Of a stretch of DNA of 64,000 nucleotides, positions 34,023 through 44,029 are shown in pieces; the stretch's first letter is position 1; each line of letters opens with the position of its first letter. The translations under genes and the position numbers were made by a program. Source of the DNA: Hydrangea macrophylla (taxonomy: Eukaryota; Streptophyta; Magnoliopsida; Cornales; Hydrangeaceae); NCBI GenBank assembly GCA_033977485.1, contig CM066983.1, positions 65,458,010 to 65,522,009 on the forward strand. The letters run 5' to 3'. The notes beneath the pieces were generated by a model. The model saw only the letters and a program-made list of their open reading frames with translations. It was not told the origin of the DNA and did no database searches.

Positions 34023-34072
34023 CTGGTCTGCGAAACCAGAGATTCTGGGTTCGATCCCCAGCAGAGTCGCCA
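34023..34072 (-). other. Primer-binding site extended into a 50-nt half tRNA-Arg match
   Basis: On the plus strand this reads as tRNA positions 27-76. It has an anticodon arm (CTGGT, loop CTGCGAA, ACCAG), variable AGATT, a T arm (CTGGG, TTCGATC, CCCAG), acceptor strand CAGAGTC, base G73 and CCA at 34070-34072. Three bases separate it from the LTR at 34076. In element RNA it is complementary to the primer. A normal PBS needs only about 18 nt; here complementarity runs to the anticodon stem. Loop position 34 is G in an Arg (GCG) anticodon. Confidence 0.88.
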
Positions 34073-36604
34073 GATTGTGGATACCGGCATTTGGGCCCAC
34101 TTTTCAAATGTTTTTCAATTTCCAATTCAAATACACGAAAAGTCGCCACTTAATTTTTAAAAGGAAAATTAAGAAACCATTTTGAAAGCAAATCGATCTT
34201 TTACGAAACCAAAGATTTAACTGGGTCCGGGGATTATGGAATAAAAGGGGAAGGAGCCCGACGGACTAAAACATCCCCTTTCATCCTATCTCGCGATAGA
34301 CCTCTACTCAACATCCTTTTTAATCAAATTATTAATCTAAGCATGCCCTCAACTAATACATATATACATATACATTACACAAGCATGTTGGAAATGGTGT
34401 AAAATTGCTAACGACAAAATATCATTCATAAGCCACGTAATTCAAGTAGCAAGCAACATGATATGCAATAGAGAACTAGAAAACATACCCGGGATCCGGC
34501 TGCGAATATTAAACGTGCAATGCATACAAGAACAAAATAAATCTAAGAAAAGGTCTCTAACATATATATACACTTAAGGCAAAACCTAGGCTAAGGTGTC
34601 GCACATGGAGTCGACAATCAATATAAATCAAAGAATAGAATTAAACTAGAGAAGAGTTGAGAAATTATACCTCAAATGCGCTACAAAACAAAGGTTAGTA
34701 CACATGCCTTAGACAAGATATAATATCAAAAATAATTAATCCTAAGTCATGTTCAATTAGATACAATTTAGACAAGAGATAAGTCCTACTTATGAATATT
34801 AACATGTATGAATGAATGCATGAATATGAATAAGAATGAGATATGAATTTATTCACTAATTTGGATCACTTAGCCTCTGGATTTAAGCTAAATTATCATT
34901 ATTCAAAACATGATTTGGATTCCAAGACATTAGGAGACCATTTGAGTTTAAATAAATAAGATTAGACAAAAAAAACAGGAGCAGTTTTTTATGAATTACA
35001 GAGAGCAGACCAGGTTTTCAAAAATAGAAATAAAATACTTCCAACGGTTTGATCTTAATGATTTTTGGATATGTTATGCCTCTGTGAGTCTAGTTTCCAA
35101 CCCAAAAAGAAAATCAAGGTTTCAACGGTTAGATCTCCGGGAATATGGAAAATACCAGACCTCACTCAGGATTTTGCAACTCTCTGTCCAGAGATCTTGT
35201 ATGATTTTTAAAACTAGCAAACAAATCCAAATTGCTTCATTCTTTTTAGGGAACCTTCCTAACACATTAAGGTTCTTATAAACAATTATTAGAGGTCATG
35301 AAAACTTGGTTAGAGCTCTGATCTACCAATTTTAAAATCGATTTGCTGTTCTAAAACTGTTCTGAAATTCTGGACAGATTGTGGTTGTCTCACAAAACTC
35401 ATGATCAAACCATTCTAAGCATAAAATCTTACCAAAACAAAAATTACAGTGGTAAAACAATGTATTATTGACACTTTCCCGTTGGTTTCACTTGATTTCA
35501 ACGGTTAGATTTCGAACTAAAAATCTTTGATCGAAAACAGTTTGTGAGCCCACTGTTTTCATTTTGCTAGTTCAACTTTGTTGATTGGCCTCAACTATTA
35601 GATCATAATGTTGGGCTTAAACCAAATCATTTCTTCTACCATTTAATGGTCATTGAAGACTAAGGACCTCTTTAGACTTATGGACTTTTAATGAAGTATG
35701 AAATGGACTTCACAAAATCCCAAACAATGAACTCAAACTTATGGACCAAAACTTGAGTTCAAATCATTACTCGTACCACTTGGTGGTCATTGGAGGCTAA
35801 AGACACACATACATGTAAGTTTTAGATGAAGTATGAAGAACTTCTCAAAACCCAAAAAGAGATTAGTCTAAGCCATAGAGATGGACTTAAACTAAAATAT
35901 TTCTCCTACCATTTGATGGTCATTGGAGACTAAAAAAAAACAAATCTACTCTAATCTCCATGGAATATAGTATGAATTCCATAAGATTCATCGTAGAGAG
36001 ATCCTAGTCATGAATTGATACTAGCATCTTACCAACTATGTGTAGATTATGACCATGATTCATTTTAATCTCCATATGGATCATAAGATCATAGGAAACT
36101 AAGGAATCAAATTCAAAGAGTTTCAATGAGATATGGAAGATCTCATGAACCTTATGAATGAAGTAGAAATAAAGGAAATCAAAGTTTTATTTAGGAACAC
36201 AAATTCTCCAAAACTAATTTATCTCAAACCCAAGGCATTAATTAAATCCAAATTGATGAGATGTCATGAAACTCAATCACAAGTTCTTGGTGGTGTGTGA
36301 CGAAATGGGGTAAGAAGAGAGGTTTTGAAAATGTGAAAAGTTCCTAGATCTAAGAACTTGTGATTGAATTGTCCTAATTCTACCAAGGATTAAGAGGTTA
36401 CCTCTATGACCTCAAAAAATTCTTCAATTTCTTGTGAAGTTCTTCCAAGATCTTCAAATTCTTCTCAAAACTCTTCAAATTCTTCAAGAAATTCTTCTCT
36501 TCTGCTCAATTCTCTCTATATGACTCTTGTATCTCTCTCTAAATTCAAGTATATGTGTGTGTATTGATTCAAGTCCAAGTCCCCTCAAAATGAAGATGAA
36601 GACC

Positions 36605-36614
36605 TATTTATATA
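36605..36614 (-). promoter_or_regulatory. TATA box of the young Ogre 5' LTR
   Basis: TATATAAATA in element sense, about 100 bp downstream of the palindrome array. In the 3' LTR the same site reads TATATACAC. Confidence 0.68.
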
Positions 36615-36710
36615 GGCCATCATCTCAAGGATAAATGGGTAAATTCGGGTGGAGACCCATGTGCAAAGATTTCTTCTAGAACATGTGAGAAAAGCAGTCT
36701 GTTACAGCCA

Positions 36711-36836
36711 GCGGCACTCGATGGGTGCCGGCGGCATTCACTGAGTGCCGGGCGGCATTCACTGAATGCCGGGCGGCAACCCCTGAGTGCCGGCGCTGCA
36801 CTCAGTGAGTGCCGCCGGGTTTTCCGGGTGCCGGGG
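36711..36836. promoter_or_regulatory. Palindrome array in 5' LTR U3
   Basis: The copy of array 1 in the promoter-active LTR, with the same five units plus half unit and a few substitutions. Confidence 0.84.
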
Positions 36837-37364
36837 CTAACTGAATTTGCTCCTTTTTTAAATTTTCAAAAGGAATATTAATCAAAACCTAATTTTTGTG
36901 AATTATCTTTATATATTTATGTATATTTGTGCTAAAATGCACCCATGTGGGTGATATTCACCCATGTGCATGGTATATTCTTCAATATACTATGCTTTTC
37001 TTTTATTTCATTTCAAAAGAAAATTCCTCTTTATTTTAAAAATTCTTCTTTTCTCTTTTTTTTTTTTTTTTTTATCATTTCTATTTTATACTTCCTTTCA
37101 AAAACCCCTTTTTTATATGTATTTTGAGCAAACTTTCAGACTGATTTTCTCATGGGCCCTTCAATGTTCGGGCTTCTCCCGAATACCCATACCCTTCTCT
37201 TTTTATTATTTTTTTTTATTATTTTTCAATTTTAACTTGAAGAACATCTTGAAGACTTTGGATTTCTTGGAAAATCTTCGAACGTCACGGTCATCGTCAT
37301 CATTGGTCTTTGAGAGGTAACCAATCCCTGGATTTGACGTTTGGTCAAAATTGGGGTGTCTACA

Positions 37365-37369
37365 CCGTC
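37365..37369. repeat. Target-site duplication CCGTC (right)
   Basis: Follows TGTCTACA directly and matches 15527-15531. Confidence 0.92.
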
Positions 37370-37437
37370 CTGGCCAAAAGAATGAACGCAATTGACTGGA
37401 CGACACTTCGCAACTTAGGCCCCGGTGTCAATGCAGG

Positions 37438-37692
37438 TTTGCTCTAAAAATCCGCAGCCCTTCATCCCCATCGGATATGTTTGCTCTAAAAAATTCGCAG
37501 CCCTTTCGCCCCGTCGGATATGTTTGCTTTGAAAAATCCCAGCCCTTCGGCCTCGTCGGATATGTTTGCTCTGAAAAATCCACAGCCCTTCGGCCCCGTC
37601 GGATATGCTTGCTCTGAAAATCCACAGCCCTTCGACCCTGTCGAATATGTTTGTTGATGAAAATCCACAGTCCTTCGGCCCCGTCAGATATG
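37438..37692. repeat. 42-43 bp tandem array in the old Ogre
   Basis: Six copies of a unit of the form TTTGCTCTGAAAAATCCACA, then GCCCTTCGGCCCCGTCGG, then ATATG. It occupies the same element region as the 120-bp array of the young copy but shares no sequence with it. The minus-strand ORFs here only translate the repeat. Confidence 0.92.
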
Positions 37693-37704
37693 TATTTCAA
37701 CATT

Positions 37705-38310
37705 CAAAATTAGGAGTCGAATCAAACTCAAATTGATTCCAGGAGTTAATTAGTCTCAAATTTCTTTCAAAATTTCATAATCAGTAGTCAATCAGACTCA
37801 AATTTATTTCAGGAGTTAATTAGGTTTTCTAATTCCAAATCATGAGTCAACCAGACCCAAAGAATCCAAAATTTCCAAAAATAGGAGTCATTGGACTCAA
37901 AATAAATTAAATTTTATAAAATCGGGAGTCAATCAGACTCAAAGAATTTCTTTTTCACAAAATTGGGAGTCAATTGGACTCAAAGAATTCAAAATTTCTA
38001 AAAAATAGGAGTCATTGGACTCAAAACAAATTAAATTTTATAAAATCAGGAGCCAATCAGACTCAAAGAATTTCTTTTTCACGAATTTGGGAGTCGATTG
38101 GACTCAAAGAATCCAAAATTTCCAAAAAATAAGAGTCATTGGACTAAAACCAAATTAAATTTCATAAAACTGGGAATCAATCAGACTCAAGGAATTTCTA
38201 TTTCACAAAATAGGGAGTCGATTGGACTCAAAGAATTCAAAATTTCCAAAAATAGGAGTCAATTTGACCCAAAACAATTGAAACTATAAAATTGGGAGTC
38301 AGTTGGTCTT
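37705..38310. repeat. Array of about 16 GAGTC-N4/5-GACTC inverted repeats
   Basis: Examples are GAGTCAATCAGACTC, GAGTCATTGGACTC and GAGTCGATTGGACTC, spaced about 30-60 bp with A-rich linkers such as AAAGAATT and AAATTTC. It precedes the old PMD pseudogene. Related units lie upstream of and inside the young PMD gene. Confidence 0.85.
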
Positions 38311-38430
38311 GGAAATCACTTTCGGGGACCAAAGCATATAAGGTGGGCAAATTTCGGGGTTCAGATTTCAAATTTCAGGACCCAATTTGAATTTGGGGGG
38401 AAACCAAAGGCCTTTTAACCCTCTCATTCG

Positions 38431-38555
38431 CGGCACATGCTTAAAAATGCGACAATCCGTAACTGCCATGCGGCACTCGCGGAATGCCACTGCGTTACTC
38501 AGTGAGTGCAGTACGGTACTCCACCAACTACCATGCATGTTTTTCTAGTACCGCT
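38431..38555. promoter_or_regulatory. Palindrome array upstream of the old PMD pseudogene
   Basis: Degenerate units such as GGCACTCGCGGAATGCC and TTACTCAGTGAGTGC stand in the same place relative to the gene as array 2 of the young element. Confidence 0.72.
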
Positions 38556-38790
38556 CTAAGCAGGCAGACTGGTTATATGCCGCATTTTCATTTCATTTCA
38601 TTTCATTCTCAACTCTCTCCAATCCGAAGCTCTCTGGAGATTTTTCTTCTTTTTCTTGTATTAATCTGTAGGGTCCACAGGTTAGTTCGTCTTGATCAAA
38701 ATCCTGTTATTCTCTTTATTTTTATTGTTTTCTTGGGTTCTTTTAAAAGAAATGACATTTTGTTCTTTTCTTCTCAACAGGTTGAGTGCC

Positions 38791-41550
38791 ATGGCTAGCA
38801 GTTCGGATAGCTCTAGGAAGAGGTCGAGGTACAAAGCCACTCCTCACCCTGATCCCACCTTTTTACTCCAGGATTCGGACAAGCACCTATCCACCAGAGC
38901 GTTCTGACGAGAGGTATACACCCCTCTAAATCATTTCTTTCAATTTCTTGCTCAAAATTCTAAGGAACGCAACATATGACATCATGCTTCCCTTTTTGAT
39001 TTATTCGAATGTACTTTTTGAATGCATGTGCCTTGCATTTTGGGATCCTAAGCGCTTTAAACGTTCATCCACACTTATTCGTTTTTATTCTCCTTTTCAT
39101 TTTCACTATTATTATTTGTTTTCCTTTGTTCTTTTTCTGTTCTTTTTCTTGAACCCCATGAGTGCGATGTGTGACAAAACTTTACAAGCCCCTTCATGAA
39201 TATTAATGCCGTGCTTATAGGATCTTTCGAGCATTTCAATCGCTCTCTTTTATTCAATCATGTTTATCTTTGTTTTTATACTTTCCTTTCTTTTTTATTT
39301 TATTTCCATTATTTTCTTTCATACCTTTCTCATAAACCTCGTGAAGGCAATTCATGTCAACAAAACTTTATATGTCCTCTTGTGAATGCGAATGTATTGC
39401 TTGTGAATTTTTCGAGCGGTGCAATTGCTTTTTTTTACTCATTCATTATTCATTATTATTATTATTATTTACCTTTTTATTCCTATTTTATTCCTTTCTT
39501 TTATCCATTCATTGCTGACATTGAACCTTATAACTTTTGTAGCTCTAGCCTGATGTGCTGAAGGGGCATGGCAGCCTAGCCCATGGCTTCGCGTGGTACG
39601 AGTTGCTGAATGAGATCGTACAGGGCTTCATCATTGCTATGAGTTTCGGGGACTTCGTCAAGCTCTTGACGAAGAGCTCGAATGACCAGAGACAGATTCA
39701 TGCTCTTTTGAAGTGATGGTGGGATACCACCAACACATTCTACTACGAGTTTGGGGAGATAACGATGACCCCACTCGACTTCTCTATGATCACTGGGATC
39801 CCCTTCAGGAGGAGTGCTTGCAGTACTTGGATATGGTGACAGAGTGGGACCAGGTGCTGCTGCTGCTAGGAGTAGTCCCTGAGGAGCCCTTGGTTATGGC
39901 TAAGTGATTTTTTGACACGTTCAGAGGCCAAGAGGGCCTCTCAGATGAGCAGATGGCTCGAGGGTTTATGATGTATATTCTTGGATGCTCCCTGCTGAGT
40001 ACTAGGGGCGACCGGATCTCTGTGGCATTGGTGGCATCCCTAGAGCACATGGACTGTATTTATCAGTATGATTGGGCTGGTGCAGGATTGGCCATCCTGT
40101 ACAAACCACATAGGGGATATTTCTCGGGACCAGCCAGCTTCCACGGGTGGCTTCTGGAGGGCGTGGGAGGTATACATCCCTCTTTTATTTTTCATCAATT
40201 CAATTGATTTATGAATTATAAACCTTGCACTTCTCTTTTAATTTTCTTATTTACGAATCTTGGATCTCACGTTCTTTTTTCTTTTTCTTTGTTGCAGATT
40301 CGGTCCCATGAGTATTTTCATATGATGTTGCCCTCCACATAGCCAGCAGACGCCCTTATAATGCCTCAGGGGCTAAAATGGCAGAAGAAGCGTGTTGGGT
40401 GGAAGACTGGGGCCCACAATTTTACAACATTCAAAAATTTCCTGATGAATCTGAGGGAGCCGCACATCCGATGGCAGCCCTGGGTGGATGTGCTTCCTAC
40501 CGCCTCTCAATGGATACGGAGATCAGGGGGTGACGACCCAATGAGATTGCTGTTGGATGGCCCAGATGCTCGGGAGTGGTACCTAGGAGAGAGGGTGGCT
40601 AGGCAGTCGCTGATGGCTCCTAATTACTTCGTGCCACATCCTCCACCCAATTCTATGAGATCTACGGAGACCCTCCGTGGTAGTCCACTTACAACCACCC
40701 TGAATGGGTTCTCGATTCAAGAGTTTCTGGAGCCTCCTGATGGGTACGAGGTTTTGCACGCTGCCAAAATAATGAAGAACTTTCCTTTTGATGGAAGTGA
40801 CTCGGGTGAGTTTCTTTTAATGTTTTATTCTTTCTTTCAGTTCTTTACATTTTATTTTGTTATTGAATTCACCTTTTTCTTTGCAGCCTGTTCATACTGC
40901 ACCTCAGGCTCCGGTTCTACCACCATGGGATTGGAGCATTTAGACAGTCTCTTACGGCGAGCAGGGCAAGACTATGGTTATCCAATACTACACGGGTGCT
41001 CCAACTATCCCACTCCAATACGACCATGTCCAGCGGGACAATGTAGAGGACGGCCTGCTCTATTCCCACAGCGTGAGGGAGTGGGTCCATAGACAAGAGT
41101 GGAGGGTAATATTCTAAAACCCGACTTCGATTTTTGCATTCTCATTCTGACTCCCTAATCTTTCTTTTTCTGATTTCCTGATTTATGCCGATAGAGCACG
41201 GGTGACTGCTGAGGCTCAGGCGAGAGCCAGGGTAAACTCTTACTGCCCCTTTTTTTATTTATACTTTTTTTTTTTTTCCTTTTTAGCACTTTCATTGCAA
41301 TTTTCCAATTAAACTCGGTTATTCAATCCCTTTTCTCACTCAGGAGGAAGAGAACATGGCTTTGGTCCTGTGAGTGAGAGAGCTAGAGCTGTAGCAGTAG
41401 CTCTAGCAGTTTGGAATGGGTCCTAGTGGAGCTCATAGAGGTGCTGGGCATGGTGGAGGTAGAGACAGAGGCAGAGGTAGAGGTAGTGGCGAAGGCGGTG
41501 GGAGTGGTACGCAATCAGAGGAAGAGCCTCTCAGACGCATCACGCGCTAG
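38791..41550 (+). pseudogene. Antisense Plant Mobile Domain pseudogene of the old Ogre
   Basis: Collinear with the young PMD gene. It has a 5' UTR intron at 38681-38780, ATG at 38791, a first exon ending before GTATAC at about 38912, and a PMD exon from about 39543. The PMD exon contains WWDTTNTFYYEFGEITMTPLDF and has an early stop plus frameshifts around 39715-39910. An exon at about 40304-40810 is largely open (MPQGLKWQKKRVGWKTGAHN, DAREWYLGERVARQSL). Its donor is a normal GGTGAGT. Later exons encode a degenerate proline and tryptophan segment with a stop and a C-terminal glycine/arginine-rich tail ending TAG at 41548-41550. Decayed, but it confirms the exon plan. Confidence 0.75.
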
Positions 41551-42026
41551 ACTCGAGGTCGAGGCCGCGGTTGACCTACTTTTCTTTTTTGATTTCCTGA
41601 GATATACACACACTTGGTTGACTATATATACATATTCATTTTTGATGACGGCACTCGGGTAGCTGGGATAGGATAGGCATCTGCAAACTTTTTGATTATA
41701 TTTTTATTTCTGCATGCTTTTATTTGTGGATGGGGCCATAGCTTGGCCGTGCTTTTATTGCTTGTGAATGTTACTTTTATTCTTTTTTTCTTTTTTGTGA
41801 TTGTGAATTTGGCTTGGTCCTTTTTATTTTAATTTTCTGTGACTGGTGAAGGCTTGTAACTATGATCCTGTCTTTATTATTTATTTTTATAAATGAATGA
41901 ATGCGACCATGGCTTGGTCTGTTGTACGTGATGTGATATGATGCACACGTTTTATTACATATTCAATTTTTTGTTTACAGGTGGGCTGAAGACATTACAA
42001 ACAGATCCTGGCCAAAAAAAGCTTTG
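41551..42026. other. Spacer between old antisense pseudogenes
   Basis: T-rich sequence. No gene or clear signal is seen. Confidence 0.5.
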
Positions 42027-42154
42027 TGCAGCACTTAGTTAGGCTTGCGCGGCACTCAGCGAGTGCTGTGGCGACAGTCCATGACTGCCGTGCAGCAATT
42101 GCTGACTGTCGTGCGACATTCTTGTGAGTACCATTTTCGTATCCCGAGTGCCAC
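42027..42154. promoter_or_regulatory. Palindrome array upstream of the old DUF7745-like pseudogene
   Basis: Units include GGCACTCAGCGAGTGCT and degenerate forms. It sits before a TATA-like TATTTATATCC at about 42179, as in the young copy. Confidence 0.72.
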
Positions 42155-42244
42155 CCTGTGTTCTGGGCAGATCCACTTCTATTTATATCCTCTTTTCCCA
42201 AAACTCCGCAAAACACTCCTCTCCTTCCTTTACTTGTTTCTCAA

Positions 42245-43330
42245 ATGGCCCCTATTAGCTCTCAAATCCTCTTCCCATAGATGGATACTCTCTCTGGCAT
42301 TGACAGGCTCAACTTCGAGTGTTTTAGATTGAACGACCTCTTTTCTTTTCGGTTGATGTCCTTGAATGAAGGCTTGTTTTGAGCTGTTATTCAGTGTTGG
42401 GATCCCTCACTCCATGTCTTCCGCTTTGGTTACCAGGAGATCTGCCCCTTGTTTGAGGAGTTTAGTGCTATTCTCCACACTGATCCTTTTGCGGATCTGA
42501 CAGTTCCCTCGGTATAGGCCGGGTATGTTCAAGACCTGGCTCTTCTCCTTCATACATCCCGAGATGCGGCTGTCTCTTTTTTTCATGACAGGCAGATTGA
42601 TTTTGAACGTATTTCTTCTGTTTATGCTCCCATGGGGGACCCCTATAATGGCGAGCATCAGATCATTCGACGTAGTGCATTATCGATTGCTATGCTCTCT
42701 TACTTTCTCTTCTAGTCATCTTCTGACATTCTCATACCTATTGCTTGTGGTCTGCAGGAGATGAAGAGCACTGTCATGCTGGTTCTTGGCGAGACTTTAA
42801 TGGGATTGGACCTTGCCCATGCTGCTGGGGCCATGTTATCTGCGGGATCACTTTTTGTCTTACAGGTTTGGATCATGGAGCATCTAGAACTCTTCATACA
42901 TTCTTCGCACCTTCATGGGTCACTTCCCTATGATCGTATGGAGATTCACTACTTATTCCATTCTGTCAATGCCTGGCTATTTTGGCTTCAGGGCCTCTCT
43001 CCCGATGATATCTGCTGGGTTTGGCCATAGTGAACTTATTGCTCTGTTGCAGTACGACTTCCCAGGCGCCCGGGTATCTGGTTACTTGGCTTGCATGCTA
43101 CCACTTTTTACATTCGTGGCCGAGTGGTTAGTCAGTATGGACTTCTCCAAGATGTTATCGAGGATATTACTACAGATTTTACGAGGAGCTCGGCCATGCA
43201 TCCTTCCTCTGTGAAAGCTTTTGCTGAGGCTTGGCATGATAGGGTGGCGACTCCCTTTCGGAGAATTTTGGCTTTAGTCGTGCCTACTATTGAGTACCTT
43301 TTGCAGATCCAGACCCTGGCTTTAAGATAG
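42245..43330 (+). pseudogene. Antisense DUF7745-like pseudogene of the old Ogre
   Basis: Matches the young 354-aa protein from MAPISS to the end. It keeps LHVFRFGYQEICPLFEEFSA, GETLMGLDLAHAAGAML and AEAWHDRVATPFRRI segments. Several in-frame stops (for example after ILFP, EGLF, TVPSV and FLF) and a frameshift near 43030 break it. Its preservation end to end shows that the gene was part of the common ancestor of both elements. Confidence 0.82.
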
Positions 43331-44029
43331 ACTCCATAGACATACATAAATGGAAGCAGAGCTTTATTTTACAAAACTTCTGACAAGTCCTGTCTACGTT
43401 TCTGTGTTTTTGAATGTGATTTTCTTCTTTTTCTTTCCAAAGAATGTTTTTATGTTTAGAAAATGTTCTATCATGTTTAATCAATGTGTGCACTCTTTCG
43501 ATCTATCTTTAGGCTATGAAAATTCTCCTTTCAAAGTCTTTTCTTGGCTTTTCATTACTTTGCTTTGATTTTTGCTTAGAGCTTTAATCATTCTATACCA
43601 TGCATTCTTATTTGTTCCCTTATAGTACTATTTTGATAGCCGGGGGATCCAGAGATGGGTTTAAGGTAAATATCTGGGTTCTTCGGATAGCAAACAAAGT
43701 TTTCCCCTGGTTATGGGGCTTTGAAGTGGTTCCGGGCAAATGCAAGTTTGCCCCTTAGTTTAGCACAGGGATTTTCTTTAGGTTTTTCATGGACTAAAGG
43801 CTTTTAAAGAGCCTGCCTACTTATCCCTAAGTGGGTATCAGGTTCGCAGTAGTTTGATTTAAGGCTTTGATAGAAGGTGCCACTTGGGCAATTATTAATG
43901 ACCGAATCGAGCAGGTTGCCTAAGTATCCCTGAGTGGGAATCAGGTTAAGCGTAGTTCATCTATGTAGGAGGTTTTGAAAAAAAGTGGTTTTAAGCAAAA
44001 TACTTTTTGAGGCGATCGAGGTTAATTGG
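43331..44029. other. Spacer with two hairpin motifs, old Ogre
   Basis: Copies of the conserved Tat motif lie at 43811-43855 and 43914-43958, placed as in the young element. No gene is seen. Confidence 0.65.

Larger units (their letters stand above)
15532..37364 (-). mobile_element. Young complete Ogre/Tat element, 21.8 kb
   Basis: The LTRs are 15532-18821 and 34076-37364 (3290 and 3289 bp), flanked by CCGTC at 15527-15531 and 37365-37369. By eye the LTRs differ at roughly 1% of sites. In sense order (right to left) it has a PBS to tRNA-Arg, leader, gag, protease, G-patch, RT, RNase H, archaeal-type RNase H, integrase, two antisense genes, a 120-bp tandem array and a PPT. This domain order and size match the Ogre branch of Tat. 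The gag-pol frames carry stops, a one-base insertion and a 22-base deletion, so it is not autonomous now. Confidence 0.93.
34076..37364 (-). repeat. 5' LTR of the young Ogre
   Basis: Same ends as 15532-18821 and about 1% different by eye. In element sense U3 begins at 37364. The palindrome array is 36711-36836 and a good TATA (TATATAAATA, plus-strand 36605-36614) follows. Transcription would start some 30 bp further left. Confidence 0.93.

Noticed and set aside
34023..34072. A functional tRNA-Arg gene
   Set aside because: Only positions 27-76 are present. The D arm and 5' acceptor strand are missing, CCA is encoded, and it abuts an LTR as a PBS does.
37428..37703. 91-codon repeat ORF on the minus strand
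   Set aside because: It is the 42-43 bp tandem repeat read in frame; units of 43 bp shift the frame.
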